Positions 16,469 to 24,966 of a stretch of DNA of 64,000 bases are shown one piece after another. The stretch's first letter is position 1, and each line of letters opens with the position of its first letter. The position numbers and the translations under genes are program-made. This DNA is from Ornithinibacillus gellani. Its GTDB lineage: Bacteria; Bacillota; Bacilli; Bacillales; Amphibacillaceae. The stretch covers positions 1-64,000 of the forward strand of contig NZ_QTSZ01000009.1 of the NCBI RefSeq assembly GCF_003730295.1. Direction: 5' to 3'. The notes under the pieces are model-generated. The model was not told the origin of the DNA. It did not search any database and worked only from the letters and a program-made list of their open reading frames with translations.

Positions 16469-17227
16469 TTATGGCAATATTGCAAATGACCGTACTGGAA
16501 AACCGGATGCTTTCTCGGGCTTCGGTACGATGTTAAAAATAACTGCACCTTTTGCCGGAAGCTGATCCAGATTCTTCAGTAACTCCACCTGATATGTATC
16601 CTGCTCCAGCACATAATACTCACCAAGCAACGCCTCGTTTTTCAAAAAATCAATTGCTGAATCGGTATCATACGTTTCATGGCCAACTGCACGAACCCCA
16701 CGTTCCTCAAATAGAAACTTCAATGCATCCAATCCCCAGCCAGGAATACGATTATTTCCATCGGCATCTTTATTATTGAACGCATCTTTATCCGGCCAGC
16801 GCTTACTCCAATCTGTCCGTAACGCTACAAAGGTTCCTGCTTCAATCTCTCCATGCTCCGCTTCAAATTTCTTAATTTCATCCACTGTTAAGGTGAAATC
16901 CGCATCTTCTGCTGCTTCTTTTGAACGGTCAATAACGACAAGTGGTAACACAAGCTCCTTCAAACCCAGTTCCTCCAAATATCTTGTATCCCGTACAAAA
17001 TGAATTGGTGCATCAATGTGGGTCCCATATTGCCCCGGGAATGAAAAACGTTGTGCAAAAAAACCATCATCATGGTCAAACAGCGTATCAATCGATGCAG
17101 GCTCAAACGCTGCAAAATGTGGTGATTCAGGTCCAAACGTATGGGTAAGATCCACCCACTCCTTTTGCTTCAATATTTCAATCGCCTCAAATAATTCATT
17201 GGTAACCTTTTGTTTTTGTACCGACAT
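16469..17227 (-). CDS. cyclase-family (kynurenine formamidase-like) metal hydrolase
   Basis: This 252-aa protein matches the cyclase family: a zinc motif H-x-G-T-H-x-D at QYGTHIDAPIHF (about residue 67), WVDLTHTFGPESPHF near residue 20, and a late GHETYDTDSA segment. Family members hydrolyse amides or lactams, such as N-formylkynurenine or isatin. GGGGAGGGGT precedes the ATG. It is the first gene behind the SAM riboswitch, so its substrate is probably linked to methionine or sulfur metabolism rather than tryptophan (inference). Confidence 0.82.
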   Translation of the reverse strand: MSVQKQKVTNELFEAIEILKQKEWVDLTHTFGPESPHFAAFEPASIDTLFDHDDGFFAQRFSFPGQYGTHIDAPIHFVRDTRYLEELGLKELVLPLVVIDRSKEAAEDADFTLTVDEIKKFEAEHGEIEAGTFVALRTDWSKRWPDKDAFNNKDADGNNRIPGWGLDALKFLFEERGVRAVGHETYDTDSAIDFLKNEALLGEYYVLEQDTYQVELLKNLDQLPAKGAVIFNIVPKPEKASGFPVRSFAILP

Positions 17228-17290
17228 TCCGTACCCCTCCCCATTATAATTCGTACTTCACGGACAAAATAAAAAGCCCCTCCTTACTAT

Positions 17291-17340
17291 AAAAATAATA
17301 AGAAGAGGCTTTGGCACCATCGCTAAAATTCTCTTCTTAT
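17291..17340 (-). terminator. expression-platform terminator of the SAM riboswitch
   Basis: On the minus strand ATAAGAAGAG pairs with CTCTTCTTAT, followed by a T-rich stretch. The 5' arm overlaps the 3' arm of the aptamer P1 stem and the region around it, the usual layout for switching between terminator and antiterminator. Confidence 0.75.
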
Positions 17341-17435
17341 CTTCAAGCATTACGCTACTGGAATTGGCACAGTACTTATAAAAAAGTCTGCTGCCGAGGT
17401 ATCTAAGGGCCAGTCCCTCCACCTCTCTGGATAAG
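17336..17435 (-). ncRNA. SAM-I (S-box) riboswitch aptamer
   Basis: The minus strand shows the S-box core: P1 CTTATC...GATAAG closing the element, AGAGAGGTGGAGGGACTGGC in the first internal loop, GGCAGC, then GTGCCAATTCC. High SAM should stabilise the aptamer and permit the downstream terminator, lowering expression of the cyclase and MetE-like genes. Confidence 0.93.
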
Positions 17436-17766
17436 AAAAATTTGAATTATTTAATTGATTAGATAATAGATTACAATCATTTGTTAGGAAAGTCAAGAAC
17501 TTTTAAAATTATTTTTAAAACATTGATTCATTTACCGATAATGTTCTTTTTTATCGAAGTGATTTAGCACCTCATTTTTCTTCCTAAACAACCTTTATTT
17601 GTAAAAAATTCACTTTCATGTGACGAACTTATGTCTGCCTAATTGAGAATGAAAGACACACTTTTCCAAGGATAAATTTTGTGATGTCCACGAAAAACAT
17701 TGTCAAAACAGCATTTATATTATTTGTTTTCGCCATCAATTGTCGAAACATTTTCTAAATAGGTTG

Positions 17767-17823
17767 TTGACAATTGAGAATGATAACGGTTATCATTACG
17801 TTGATAGTGAAAATCATTCTCAA
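17767..17823 (+). promoter_or_regulatory. promoter overlapped by two Fur-box-like sites
   Basis: TTGACA (17767) and TATCAT (17791) are spaced 18 bases apart. AGAATGATAACGGTTATCAT overlaps the -10 box and is a near-palindromic Fur box; a second imperfect site, TGATAGTGAAAATCATTCTC, follows directly. Iron-loaded Fur should repress the importer downstream. Confidence 0.75.
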
Positions 17824-17868
17824 TTATTCCTATCTACATTTACAATACATATTATTGGGGGAAATCAA

Positions 17869-18873
17869 ATGAAGAAGTATTGGTTTAGAATATTTATGGT
17901 GCTGGCCATGGTATTCATGGCAGCATGTTCTTCAGATACAGATGATGCATCTGGAAAGGGTGCAAGTGCAGATAAAGATACTTCAGCTGCAGTGGAATCA
18001 GCGGATGAAGCGAATGATGATAGCACAGAACCAACAGATGGGGTAGATGAAAAAAAGCTGGAGGAATTGCTTGCCCAGTTTCCGGAGCAAAAGCCAGAGC
18101 GTATCATTACAACCTCTGTCCCTATTGCTGAAATGCTGGATATCCTAGGTGTTGATCCTGTCGGGGTACCAACCTCCACAAATCCACTACCAAAAAACTT
18201 TGAAGCAATCGACCAAATTGGCTCACCCATGCAGCCTGACCTGGAAGTCGTTACAAGCTTAGATCCAGATCTCATTCTGGGTGCAGAATCACTCAAAAGC
18301 ACATTAGATGAAAACTTGGATGGCATCGACCTAGACCCTACCTATTTACCAACGGATTCATTTAATGATCTGAAACTCAGCTTTCAAGCACTTGGAACTT
18401 ATTTTGAAAAAGAAGAGGAAATGAATGCGAAGCTCAAAAGCATTGCTGAGAAAGAACAAGAACTAGCCGAACGAGGTAAAGACAAAGAATTGCCAAGTGT
18501 TATGCTCGTCATTGGTACAGCTGATTCCTTTATGGTCATGAGTGAGAAATCGTATCTTGGCAGTTTAATTGACACACTTGGCGCAGAAAATATTGCAGCT
18601 TCAGCCTTGAATGCAACAGAAACGTATTCTCCAATTAACATGGAAGATGTTGTTGTTGCTGACCCTGATATTATTCTCGTACTTGCTTCTGGTGACCACG
18701 GCGCATCCGAAGACATGTTTAAAAAAGAGGTAGAGAATAACGATACTTGGACAAAGCTTTCTGCCTATAAGAATGACCAAATTCACATTCTAGATTATGA
18801 AGTATTCGGTGTTACATCGATTCAGCATGTAGAAAAAGCATTAACTGGCATTGCAGATTACTTTTTTGAATAA
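17869..18873 (+). CDS. heme/siderophore ABC transporter substrate-binding lipoprotein
   Basis: This 334-aa protein has a lipoprotein signal ending MAACSSD, an acidic Ser/Asp/Glu linker (about 22-65) and a class III periplasmic binding domain (from KPERIITTSVPIAEMLDILG to the C-terminus). The start at 17869 follows a GGGGGAAATC site; the upstream in-frame extension has no ribosome binding site and would cover the Fur box. It captures an iron chelate at the cell surface for the following permease and ATPase. A HugZ-like gene in the operon points to heme as the ligand (inference). Confidence 0.87.
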   Translation: MKKYWFRIFMVLAMVFMAACSSDTDDASGKGASADKDTSAAVESADEANDDSTEPTDGVDEKKLEELLAQFPEQKPERIITTSVPIAEMLDILGVDPVGVPTSTNPLPKNFEAIDQIGSPMQPDLEVVTSLDPDLILGAESLKSTLDENLDGIDLDPTYLPTDSFNDLKLSFQALGTYFEKEEEMNAKLKSIAEKEQELAERGKDKELPSVMLVIGTADSFMVMSEKSYLGSLIDTLGAENIAASALNATETYSPINMEDVVVADPDIILVLASGDHGASEDMFKKEVENNDTWTKLSAYKNDQIHILDYEVFGVTSIQHVEKALTGIADYFFE

Positions 18874-18891
18874 GAGAGAGGTTTACCAGAA

Positions 18892-19878
18892 ATGATTAAA
18901 TCACGCGGCGGGGTCATAGCCGTCTTAACCTTTGTACTGGCACTTACAGCAGGGCTGATTGCAATAGGACTCGGAAGTGTATCGATCCCTATCCCTGAGA
19001 TTTTACATACGCTGTTTAACCCAGACGCTGACACAATTAACCATACAATTATCTTAAATATCAGACTTCCACGTGTCCTGCTTGCCTTAATTATCGGCGC
19101 CAATATCGCTATTTCCGGGGCAATTTTACAAGCAGTCATGGGGAATCCACTGGCAGATCCTGGCCTCACCGGCGTTACGAGTGGGGCAGCAGTATTTGTC
19201 CTGATTATCATGCTCGTCATGCCAGAGTACACACAATTTGTACCACTTGCAGCCTTTGTTGGTGGCATACTAGCGGCAGCGATTGTATACATGTTAGCCT
19301 GGCGACGTAATGGCATTTCACCAATCACCATTATTTTAGCGGGGGTTGCTGTAAATGCCATGTGCGGAGGTGGTGTTGGATACTTATCCATCATGTTTAG
19401 TGATCGTTTACCCTCCGCCCTGCAATGGTTAAATGGTAGTTTAGCAGCAAAAGGAAACCAAGCGCTGCTCATGGTACTTCCTTATTCCATTATTGGCTGG
19501 ATTGCTTCCATCTTTGCTATTCGCAAAACGAATGTGATCCGCATGGGGGACCAAGTAGCGATGAACCTGGGTGAGAATGTCAATAGAATCAGAATCCTGC
19601 TGTCTATTTTAGCTGTATTTCTGGCAGCTGTATCTGTAGCAGCTGTTGGTATGATTGGATTCGTCGGTCTCATCGTACCGCATATGGCTCGGTTTTTAGT
19701 TGGCTCCAATTACAAATATTTAATGCCGATGAGTATGGCATTAGGTGCTTTGGTGTTATTAATAGCCGACACAGGAGGCCGAACCCTATTTTCACCAATG
19801 GAAATCCCCGCCGGTATATTAATGGCAGTCATCGGTGGCCCTTACTTTTTATATTTAATGAGAAGGAGTGCATTCTAA
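18892..19878 (+). CDS. FecCD-family ABC transporter permease
   Basis: This 328-aa FecCD/BtuC-type permease has eight to ten hydrophobic spans and the family motifs RLPRVLLALIIGANIAISGA and GFVGLIVPHMARFLVG. It forms the membrane channel for the heme or siderophore importer. GAGAGAGG precedes the ATG at 18892, and the stop overlaps the ATPase start by one base (TAATG). Confidence 0.92.
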   Translation: MIKSRGGVIAVLTFVLALTAGLIAIGLGSVSIPIPEILHTLFNPDADTINHTIILNIRLPRVLLALIIGANIAISGAILQAVMGNPLADPGLTGVTSGAAVFVLIIMLVMPEYTQFVPLAAFVGGILAAAIVYMLAWRRNGISPITIILAGVAVNAMCGGGVGYLSIMFSDRLPSALQWLNGSLAAKGNQALLMVLPYSIIGWIASIFAIRKTNVIRMGDQVAMNLGENVNRIRILLSILAVFLAAVSVAAVGMIGFVGLIVPHMARFLVGSNYKYLMPMSMALGALVLLIADTGGRTLFSPMEIPAGILMAVIGGPYFLYLMRRSAF

Positions 19879-20660
19879 TGTTTGCAGTCGACTCTATTTC
19901 CATTCGTTATGATCAAAAGACAATTATCCATGATTTTTCATTCCAAGTGAAAGAAGGCGAAGTGGTTTCCATCATTGGACCAAATGGCTCCGGAAAATCG
20001 ACGCTATTAAAGGCCGTATCCAGACAGCTATCCTATTTTAAAGGAAAAGTCGAATTAGATGGTATCAACTTAAAATCAATTACCGCAAAACAAGCGGCTC
20101 GAAAAATGTGCATGCTCAGTCAAAAAAACCTAGCACCGGCCGATATGACTGTTTATGAGCTCGTTTCATTTGGTAGATACCCACATAAAAAGTGGTTTGA
20201 GAAATTAAATCATGATGATCATGACATTATTCAATGGGCCATTGACAAGACGCATTTATCAGCATATCAAGAGCGCAGGGTTACCTCCCTATCCGGTGGG
20301 GAATCCCAACGAGCATGGATTGCAATGGCATTAGCACAACGACCTAAAATATTGCTTTTAGATGAACCGACCACCTACCTTGATATATCACATCAGCATG
20401 AAGTGCTTGAATTGGTACGTGAATTAAACAAAGAGATGGGCATGACAGTCATGATGGTGCTGCATGATTTAAACCAAGCAGCACGATATAGCGACCAAAT
20501 CATTGTTGTAAAGGATGGAAAAAAAGCAATGGAAGGTACACCCGATCAAGTCATGACCACTAAGATGGTTCGACAGGTGTATCGAATGGATTGCGAAATC
20601 AATTGCGGCTTACGCGACCGTATTCCGCGCATTCACTTATTACAAACTGCAAGATCCTAA
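19878..20660 (+). CDS. FepC/HmuV-type ABC transporter ATPase
   Basis: This is a 260-aa ABC ATPase: Walker A GPNGSGKST (about residue 34), signature LSGGESQRAWIA (about 137), Walker B ILLLDEPTTYLD, and an H-loop at VLHDLNQAARY. It powers the FecCD permease just upstream. The C-terminal stretch DCEINCGLRDRIPRIH is typical of iron-chelate ATPases. Translational coupling by a one-base overlap with the permease is visible. Confidence 0.92.
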   Translation: MFAVDSISIRYDQKTIIHDFSFQVKEGEVVSIIGPNGSGKSTLLKAVSRQLSYFKGKVELDGINLKSITAKQAARKMCMLSQKNLAPADMTVYELVSFGRYPHKKWFEKLNHDDHDIIQWAIDKTHLSAYQERRVTSLSGGESQRAWIAMALAQRPKILLLDEPTTYLDISHQHEVLELVRELNKEMGMTVMMVLHDLNQAARYSDQIIVVKDGKKAMEGTPDQVMTTKMVRQVYRMDCEINCGLRDRIPRIHLLQTARS

Positions 20661-20681
20661 ATACTGAAGGAGGAATGTACG

Positions 20682-21194
20682 ATGGCAAAACAAATTGATC
20701 TAGAAAAATACAAAGAAAAGTATATTCAATTTGCAGCAAGTCGAAATAACTTAATTTTAAATATGCTGGATGAAGAAGGTAACCCCTTCACCAGCTGCGC
20801 ACCATTTGTAAGAAAGGATGGTAAGCTATATATCTATATTAGTCAGGTTGCAGACCATTACCGATATATCGAAAACAGTGATAAAATCGATGCTTTTCTA
20901 GTAGCAGATGAAGCAACAACCAAAAATCCGTTTGCAACAGAGCGTGTTCGCTGGAGATGTACACCTAAAAACATTGGCAATGATGGCCATGATGATATTT
21001 TTCAGCTATTCAATGACAATTTCAAAGCAAGTCTGATGGATGTTTTGCGAGGCTTGGATTTTTCCTTATTTGAGCTAACTCCAGAGCTGGGACGATATGT
21101 TGTCGGTTTTGGATTAGCCTTTGATGTAGACATCCATGCAGACGTATTCAAGCATGTCGTTGTAGATAAAAACAATAAAGTAAAATCATCATAA
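20682..21194 (+). CDS. HugZ/HutZ-like pyridoxamine phosphate oxidase-fold protein
   Basis: This 170-aa split-barrel protein begins YIQFAASRNNLILNMLDEEGNPFTS, typical of the HugZ heme-utilisation family; the rest shows GKLYIYISQVADHYRYI and ERVRWRC motifs. Family members bind heme and some degrade it to release iron. GAAGGAGGAATG precedes the ATG, 20 bases after the ATPase gene, so it is probably the fourth gene of the Fur-controlled operon. Heme degradation here is inferred from family and context. Confidence 0.8.
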   Translation: MAKQIDLEKYKEKYIQFAASRNNLILNMLDEEGNPFTSCAPFVRKDGKLYIYISQVADHYRYIENSDKIDAFLVADEATTKNPFATERVRWRCTPKNIGNDGHDDIFQLFNDNFKASLMDVLRGLDFSLFELTPELGRYVVGFGLAFDVDIHADVFKHVVVDKNNKVKSS

Positions 21195-21212
21195 ATAGGA
21201 GTGTGGAAATAA

Positions 21213-21641
21213 TTGTATGAAACAGCAGTAGCACCTATTTGGAATGCACTTCGTGAGCGATTTACGAAGATGGCAACTGGTTTAAATGAGCAATCGTTAA
21301 CGTGGAAGCTAGGCGCAATGAGTATTGGAGATTTGCTCAAGCATACAGCAGAGGTGGAGTATATGTTTGCGGAATGGTTTTTCGACAAACAGAAGCCTGC
21401 CAATCTGCCAACCACTGAAACATTACCTGAAATATTGGAACTGTTAGCCGCTTCCAATCAACATTTGATAGACGCGATGAAAGCAATGCCCGAAGATCAG
21501 TGGAATACCCCAATTGAATCGCCTATGGGCACCTCCACCCCATCTGGGGCAATTGGCAGGCTTATGTATCATGCTGGTATCCACGCAGGTCAAATTGCTT
21601 TAATCAAAAAAGAATTTACCGAAGAAGCTAGTAAAGAATAA
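21213..21641 (+). CDS. DinB-family protein
   Basis: This 142-aa helical-bundle protein of the DinB/YfiT-like family contains the metal-site histidines HTAEVEYMF and HAGIHAGQIAL. The start is TTG at 21213 with ATAGGAGTG upstream. DinB proteins are often thiol-dependent metalloenzymes with unknown substrates. It lies 18 bases after the HugZ-like gene, so it is probably the last member of the operon. Confidence 0.8.
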   Translation: MYETAVAPIWNALRERFTKMATGLNEQSLTWKLGAMSIGDLLKHTAEVEYMFAEWFFDKQKPANLPTTETLPEILELLAASNQHLIDAMKAMPEDQWNTPIESPMGTSTPSGAIGRLMYHAGIHAGQIALIKKEFTEEASKE

Positions 21642-21670
21642 GCCAAACGTTTTGACATCTAGCATACAAT

Positions 21671-21705
21671 AAATCCTGTGTCGTATATAAAACACAGGAT
21701 TTTTT
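21671..21705. terminator. bidirectional terminator
   Basis: AAATCCTGTGT pairs with ACACAGGATTT around a short loop, followed by a T run on the plus strand; it separates the convergent DinB and ABC ATPase genes. Confidence 0.85.
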
Positions 21706-21710
21706 CTGTA

Positions 21711-22496
21711 TCAATTTCGATTGATTGTCAAGGATGGCTGGGCATGATTCCAATGCACCTGCACTGGCACTTCATATGCTGCTTGGAGCAGTTCATTTGT
21801 TAATACATCATGCTTCTCACCGGCGGCCAGCACCTTTCCTTGCTTTAGCAACAATACATGTGTCATCTGATCCAGCAACTCTTCCATATGATGTGTTACA
21901 TAAATCACATGACAGCCTGCCTCCATAATTTTCTCTGTTAATGCAAGCACCTCCTCACGAGCACGAATATCCAATCCTGTACAAGGCTCATCTAAAATTA
22001 ATACCTCCGGAGCACTCATCCATGCCCTGGCTATCAATACCCTGCGCTGTTCCCCTTGCGACAAGGTAGCATAACGCTGACCACGAAGATAGGATAATCG
22101 CAGCTGTTCCAACACCTGGTCTGCCCGCTCCCAATCGGCAGCCGATACATCCTTATACAGACCAAAGGAAGCGTACTTACCACTTACTACAACCCGCTCT
22201 ACTGTCTCCTTATTTAAGGTTTGCGAAAATCTGTCTACAGAGCTGCTAACAAGACCAATTCGAGTACGCAATTGTGGCAAATTCACCCGGCCAAACGTGT
22301 TACCAAGCACCTCTACCTGACCTGTTGTAGGATAATGATAACCCATCACCGTATTTAATAATGCCGTTTTTCCTGAACCATTCAACCCAAGAATGACCCA
22401 TTGTTCTCCTGCGTTGAATTGCCAGTCAATCTGATCCAGTATCCATTTTCCTTCCTTTTTCAAACCCACCTGTTGCATCGAAATAATTTGCTTCAA
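21711..22496 (-). CDS. ABC transporter ATPase (YlmA-like)
   Basis: This 261-aa ABC ATPase has Walker A GLNGSGKTALLN, signature LSQGEQRRVLIARAW and Walker B VLILDEPCTGLD. The start is a TTG at 22496 with GGGGAGG seven bases before it; the longer frame has no ribosome binding site. The sequence GKWILDQIDWQF...GEQWVILGLNGSGK resembles YlmA-type ATPases. No permease is adjacent; family members are often single genes of unknown substrate. Confidence 0.82.
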   Translation of the reverse strand: MKQIISMQQVGLKKEGKWILDQIDWQFNAGEQWVILGLNGSGKTALLNTVMGYHYPTTGQVEVLGNTFGRVNLPQLRTRIGLVSSSVDRFSQTLNKETVERVVVSGKYASFGLYKDVSAADWERADQVLEQLRLSYLRGQRYATLSQGEQRRVLIARAWMSAPEVLILDEPCTGLDIRAREEVLALTEKIMEAGCHVIYVTHHMEELLDQMTHVLLLKQGKVLAAGEKHDVLTNELLQAAYEVPVQVHWNHAQPSLTINRN

Positions 22497-22559
22497 AACG
22501 CTGCCTCCCCACCAAATAAAGTATATTTGACTATCTTCTAACATAAAATGAAAACAATC

Positions 22560-22609
22560 AAGTGAAACTTCAATCAGTGGAGGTTTTACAGCCAGTTAAT
22601 CCGTGAAAA
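22560..22609 (+). repeat. dispersed intergenic repeat, copy C (remnant)
   Basis: Only the head (AAGTGAAACTTCAATCAGTG) and the tail (TTACAGCCAGTTAATCCGTG) remain, joined directly; all middle blocks are missing. It lies between the ABC ATPase and the zinc transporter terminator. Confidence 0.7.
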
Positions 22610-22614
22610 AAGCA

Positions 22615-22644
22615 AAATCCGTTGAATCGGAATTCAACGGATTT
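22615..22644. terminator. terminator of the CDF transporter gene
   Basis: AAATCCGTTGAAT pairs with ATTCAACGGATTT around a CGGA loop, a near-perfect stem ending close to the CDF gene stop. Confidence 0.75.
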
Positions 22645-22657
22645 CATGCTATACATG

Positions 22658-23608
22658 TTAATGATGATGGTGATGTCCATCACCGGGCCCCGGTTTCAGC
22701 TGGCAAAGAATAGAGTCATCATGCTGATGAGCAGGGCTTTCCAATTGAATCGTCACATGATGAATATGCTGATGTGCCAATGCATGCTCTATCTCCTGAA
22801 GCAGCCCTTCACTTTCTAAAATGGTCATCGATCCGTCGACAACTGCATGACAGGAAAATGCATTTAGCCCGCTTGTAATGGACCAAACATGTAGATCATG
22901 CACACCAATGATTTCTTTCTTTTTTGTCATGATATCTATCACTGCTTGCATATCTACATTTGCTGGTGTCCCTTCCATCAGTACATGCAAGCCAGACTTC
23001 GCCACAAAATATCCGCTTCGTAACACGAGCACGGCAACAATGACACTTGCCATTGGGTCTGCCCATCCCCAGCCAAAGAACATCATTAATAACGCCGCTA
23101 CGATGGCTCCGATAGATCCAGGCATATCACTCATGACATGCAAATAAGCGCCTTTCATATTTAAGTTTTCTTCTACATCTCCACCACGCATCATGATCCA
23201 AGCGACTACTATATTTACAATCAAACCGATGGTGCTCACAATAAGCATCCCCGTTGTAGCAACTTCAGGAGGGTGCATCAATCTTTTCATAGCTTCATAA
23301 AAAATGTATAAGGCAATGACAACCAGGGTAACACCGTTTAAGACAGCAGCTAAAATCTCAAATCGTTTATAACCAAATGTTTTCGTTTCGCTAGCAGCTT
23401 TCTCTGCCAGTTTGAATGCAATCAATGCAATCCCTAGGGAAATCGAGTCACTTAGCATATGACCCGCATCTGCTAATAAAGCCAAACTATTGGTTAAAAA
23501 ACCACCAATTGCCTCCACAATCATATAAGCGGTGATGATGATAAATGAAATCAACAATACTTTTTTGTTCGCACCATGCGTGTGATTATGTCCATGCTCC
23601 TGTCCCAT
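22658..23608 (-). CDS. czcD: CDF-family zinc/metal efflux transporter (CzcD-type)
   Basis: This 316-aa cation diffusion facilitator has six membrane spans, the metal-site pairs HMLSDSISLG (span 2) and HVMSDMPGS (span 5), a His-rich N-terminus HGHNHTHG and a His-rich C-terminus ending in five His. The cytoplasmic domain contains HDLHVWSI. It exports zinc and perhaps cobalt or cadmium in exchange for protons. The ATG at 23608 has AGGGAGG at seven bases. An ArsR/SmtB-type operator lies upstream. Confidence 0.9.
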   Translation of the reverse strand: MGQEHGHNHTHGANKKVLLISFIIITAYMIVEAIGGFLTNSLALLADAGHMLSDSISLGIALIAFKLAEKAASETKTFGYKRFEILAAVLNGVTLVVIALYIFYEAMKRLMHPPEVATTGMLIVSTIGLIVNIVVAWIMMRGGDVEENLNMKGAYLHVMSDMPGSIGAIVAALLMMFFGWGWADPMASVIVAVLVLRSGYFVAKSGLHVLMEGTPANVDMQAVIDIMTKKKEIIGVHDLHVWSITSGLNAFSCHAVVDGSMTILESEGLLQEIEHALAHQHIHHVTIQLESPAHQHDDSILCQLKPGPGDGHHHHH

Positions 23609-23651
23609 TGCCAAACCTCCCTAAATGTCTATGCTCGCAGTTTGATAAATT

Positions 23652-23679
23652 TAATATATGACTATATGTTCATATATTA
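23652..23679. promoter_or_regulatory. ArsR/SmtB-type operator upstream of the CDF gene
   Basis: TAATATATGA-8-TCATATATTA is a perfect 10-bp inverted repeat and has the ATATGAN(8)TCATAT pattern typical of CzrA/SmtB zinc-sensing repressors. It lies about 45 bases before the CDF start. No ArsR gene is in the window. Confidence 0.65.
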
Positions 23680-23787
23680 AACAGAATGAACCTCTTTGTC
23701 AATGACCAGGATTGACCCATTAATGAAAATAAATTCACTTCCTGTATACTAGGGATATAATATAATCGCTGCAAAGGAGAGGTAAAA

Positions 23788-24246
23788 GTGGAGGCACAAA
23801 CGTATCGAAAAAGCAGGAAGTCTTTATTTATCAAACATGGAATTGCTGCGGCGATTGCAATTAGTATTTACTTTTTTTTCGATTATGGATTGATGAAGCT
23901 TGTACTACCTATCCAACTGTTGATAATCATTAAAGATTTACGCATGAAAATAATCATCACAGATCAAGTGCTCATCTATCACACGCTATTTAGCATACAT
24001 AAAATCCCAGTTAACGCCATTTCACGTATATATTTAGCAGAAAAAAGAACCTATGGCGCTTATGTGCCATCAACGTATTATGAATTTCACCTTTATATAA
24101 AAGAAGATGGTGAAAACAAACTGTACGCCAAGATACCTACTACTGTTATTCCCAAAAAGGAGCGGCTTCAATTTGCTGAAACCTTCCGTAAAATAGATCG
24201 ATCTATTTATGTGGAATTGGTAACTCCACAATTCACAGTGGGATAA
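23788..24246 (+). CDS. PH-domain-like membrane protein (hypothetical)
   Basis: This 152-aa protein starts GTG at 23788 with AAAGGAGAGG upstream. It has one or two membrane segments near residues 15-50 and a soluble part (VLIYHTLFSIHKIPVNAISRIYLAEKR...) like the bacterial PH (YdbS-type) fold. The function is unknown. It lies downstream of a TATAAT-containing promoter region and is a single gene. Confidence 0.6.
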   Translation: MEAQTYRKSRKSLFIKHGIAAAIAISIYFFFDYGLMKLVLPIQLLIIIKDLRMKIIITDQVLIYHTLFSIHKIPVNAISRIYLAEKRTYGAYVPSTYYEFHLYIKEDGENKLYAKIPTTVIPKKERLQFAETFRKIDRSIYVELVTPQFTVG

Positions 24247-24355
24247 AGTGAAACTTCAATCAGTGGGGGTTTGCGCACTTCCCCCACTTACAATTCTTGT
24301 TATCAACTAAAGTTCTGGAAGTCGGGGTCTTACAGCCAGTTAATCTGTGATAAAT
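24245..24355 (+). repeat. dispersed intergenic repeat, copy D
   Basis: The head AAAGTGAAACTTCAATCAGTG, a GGGGG/CCCCC hairpin, then TTACAATTCTTGTTAT and the tail TTACAGCCAGTTAATCTGTG. It lacks the TTAGTTGAA and GGCCTTTACTGGCTG blocks present in copies A and B. Its first two bases overlap the stop of the 23788 gene. Confidence 0.75.
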
Positions 24356-24393
24356 ACGAAGAAAAAAGGAGCGTTCTAATTACTGATTCGCTC

Positions 24394-24966
24394 CTACAAA
24401 ACTATGGATAGAAGTAATTTTTCTGCTTTTCCAGCCCGATATATATTGAATTCAGCTTCCAAATCGACTATAAATCTTAGATTTTCCAAGGATAGATGTC
24501 CGTACAAAGGTTCGTTTTCCACAAAGAATAGGTTAAATTCCCATGTGATTGGGTGCGGATACATTTGCTGAAGCTGCAGCAATTTTTCGTTTGTAATACC
24601 ATGATGATCAAACAAATTCCTGACACGATTCCATAAGCACTCAAAATAATCATATGGCTCCATGATTTGATTTCCTTCCACTTCATCGCTGGAAAGGCGA
24701 AAGGCCTTTAACCATTTAGAGTACATCGATAGGATAGCTGTTTGATTAGGATGAAGATAGCTCATGAACGCATTACTTTCTCCTTTTGCAAACCCAACAT
24801 CACACGTCACCCCTAAGTATTCGCTAATCTCCTTTGGTTTAAAAAATCCTTCCTGTTCCGTTTTTGGCGTATAGACCTTCATTTCCTTGTGCTTTTGTTC
24901 ATAATCATGCGTCTGATTAATAGAAAATGTTAATAAAGAACGGTCAAATAGATAACCTCCTGCCAT
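24394..24966 (-). CDS. hypothetical protein, 190 aa
   Basis: This protein starts MAGGYLFDRSLLTF and has no signal peptide. The middle is rich in aromatic residues (EPYDYFECLWNRVRN, HPITWEFNLFFVENEP) and looks like a compact soluble fold. AGCAGGGGTG precedes the ATG. I do not recognise the family. The neighbours give no functional hint. Confidence 0.55.
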   Translation of the reverse strand: MAGGYLFDRSLLTFSINQTHDYEQKHKEMKVYTPKTEQEGFFKPKEISEYLGVTCDVGFAKGESNAFMSYLHPNQTAILSMYSKWLKAFRLSSDEVEGNQIMEPYDYFECLWNRVRNLFDHHGITNEKLLQLQQMYPHPITWEFNLFFVENEPLYGHLSLENLRFIVDLEAEFNIYRAGKAEKLLLSIVL

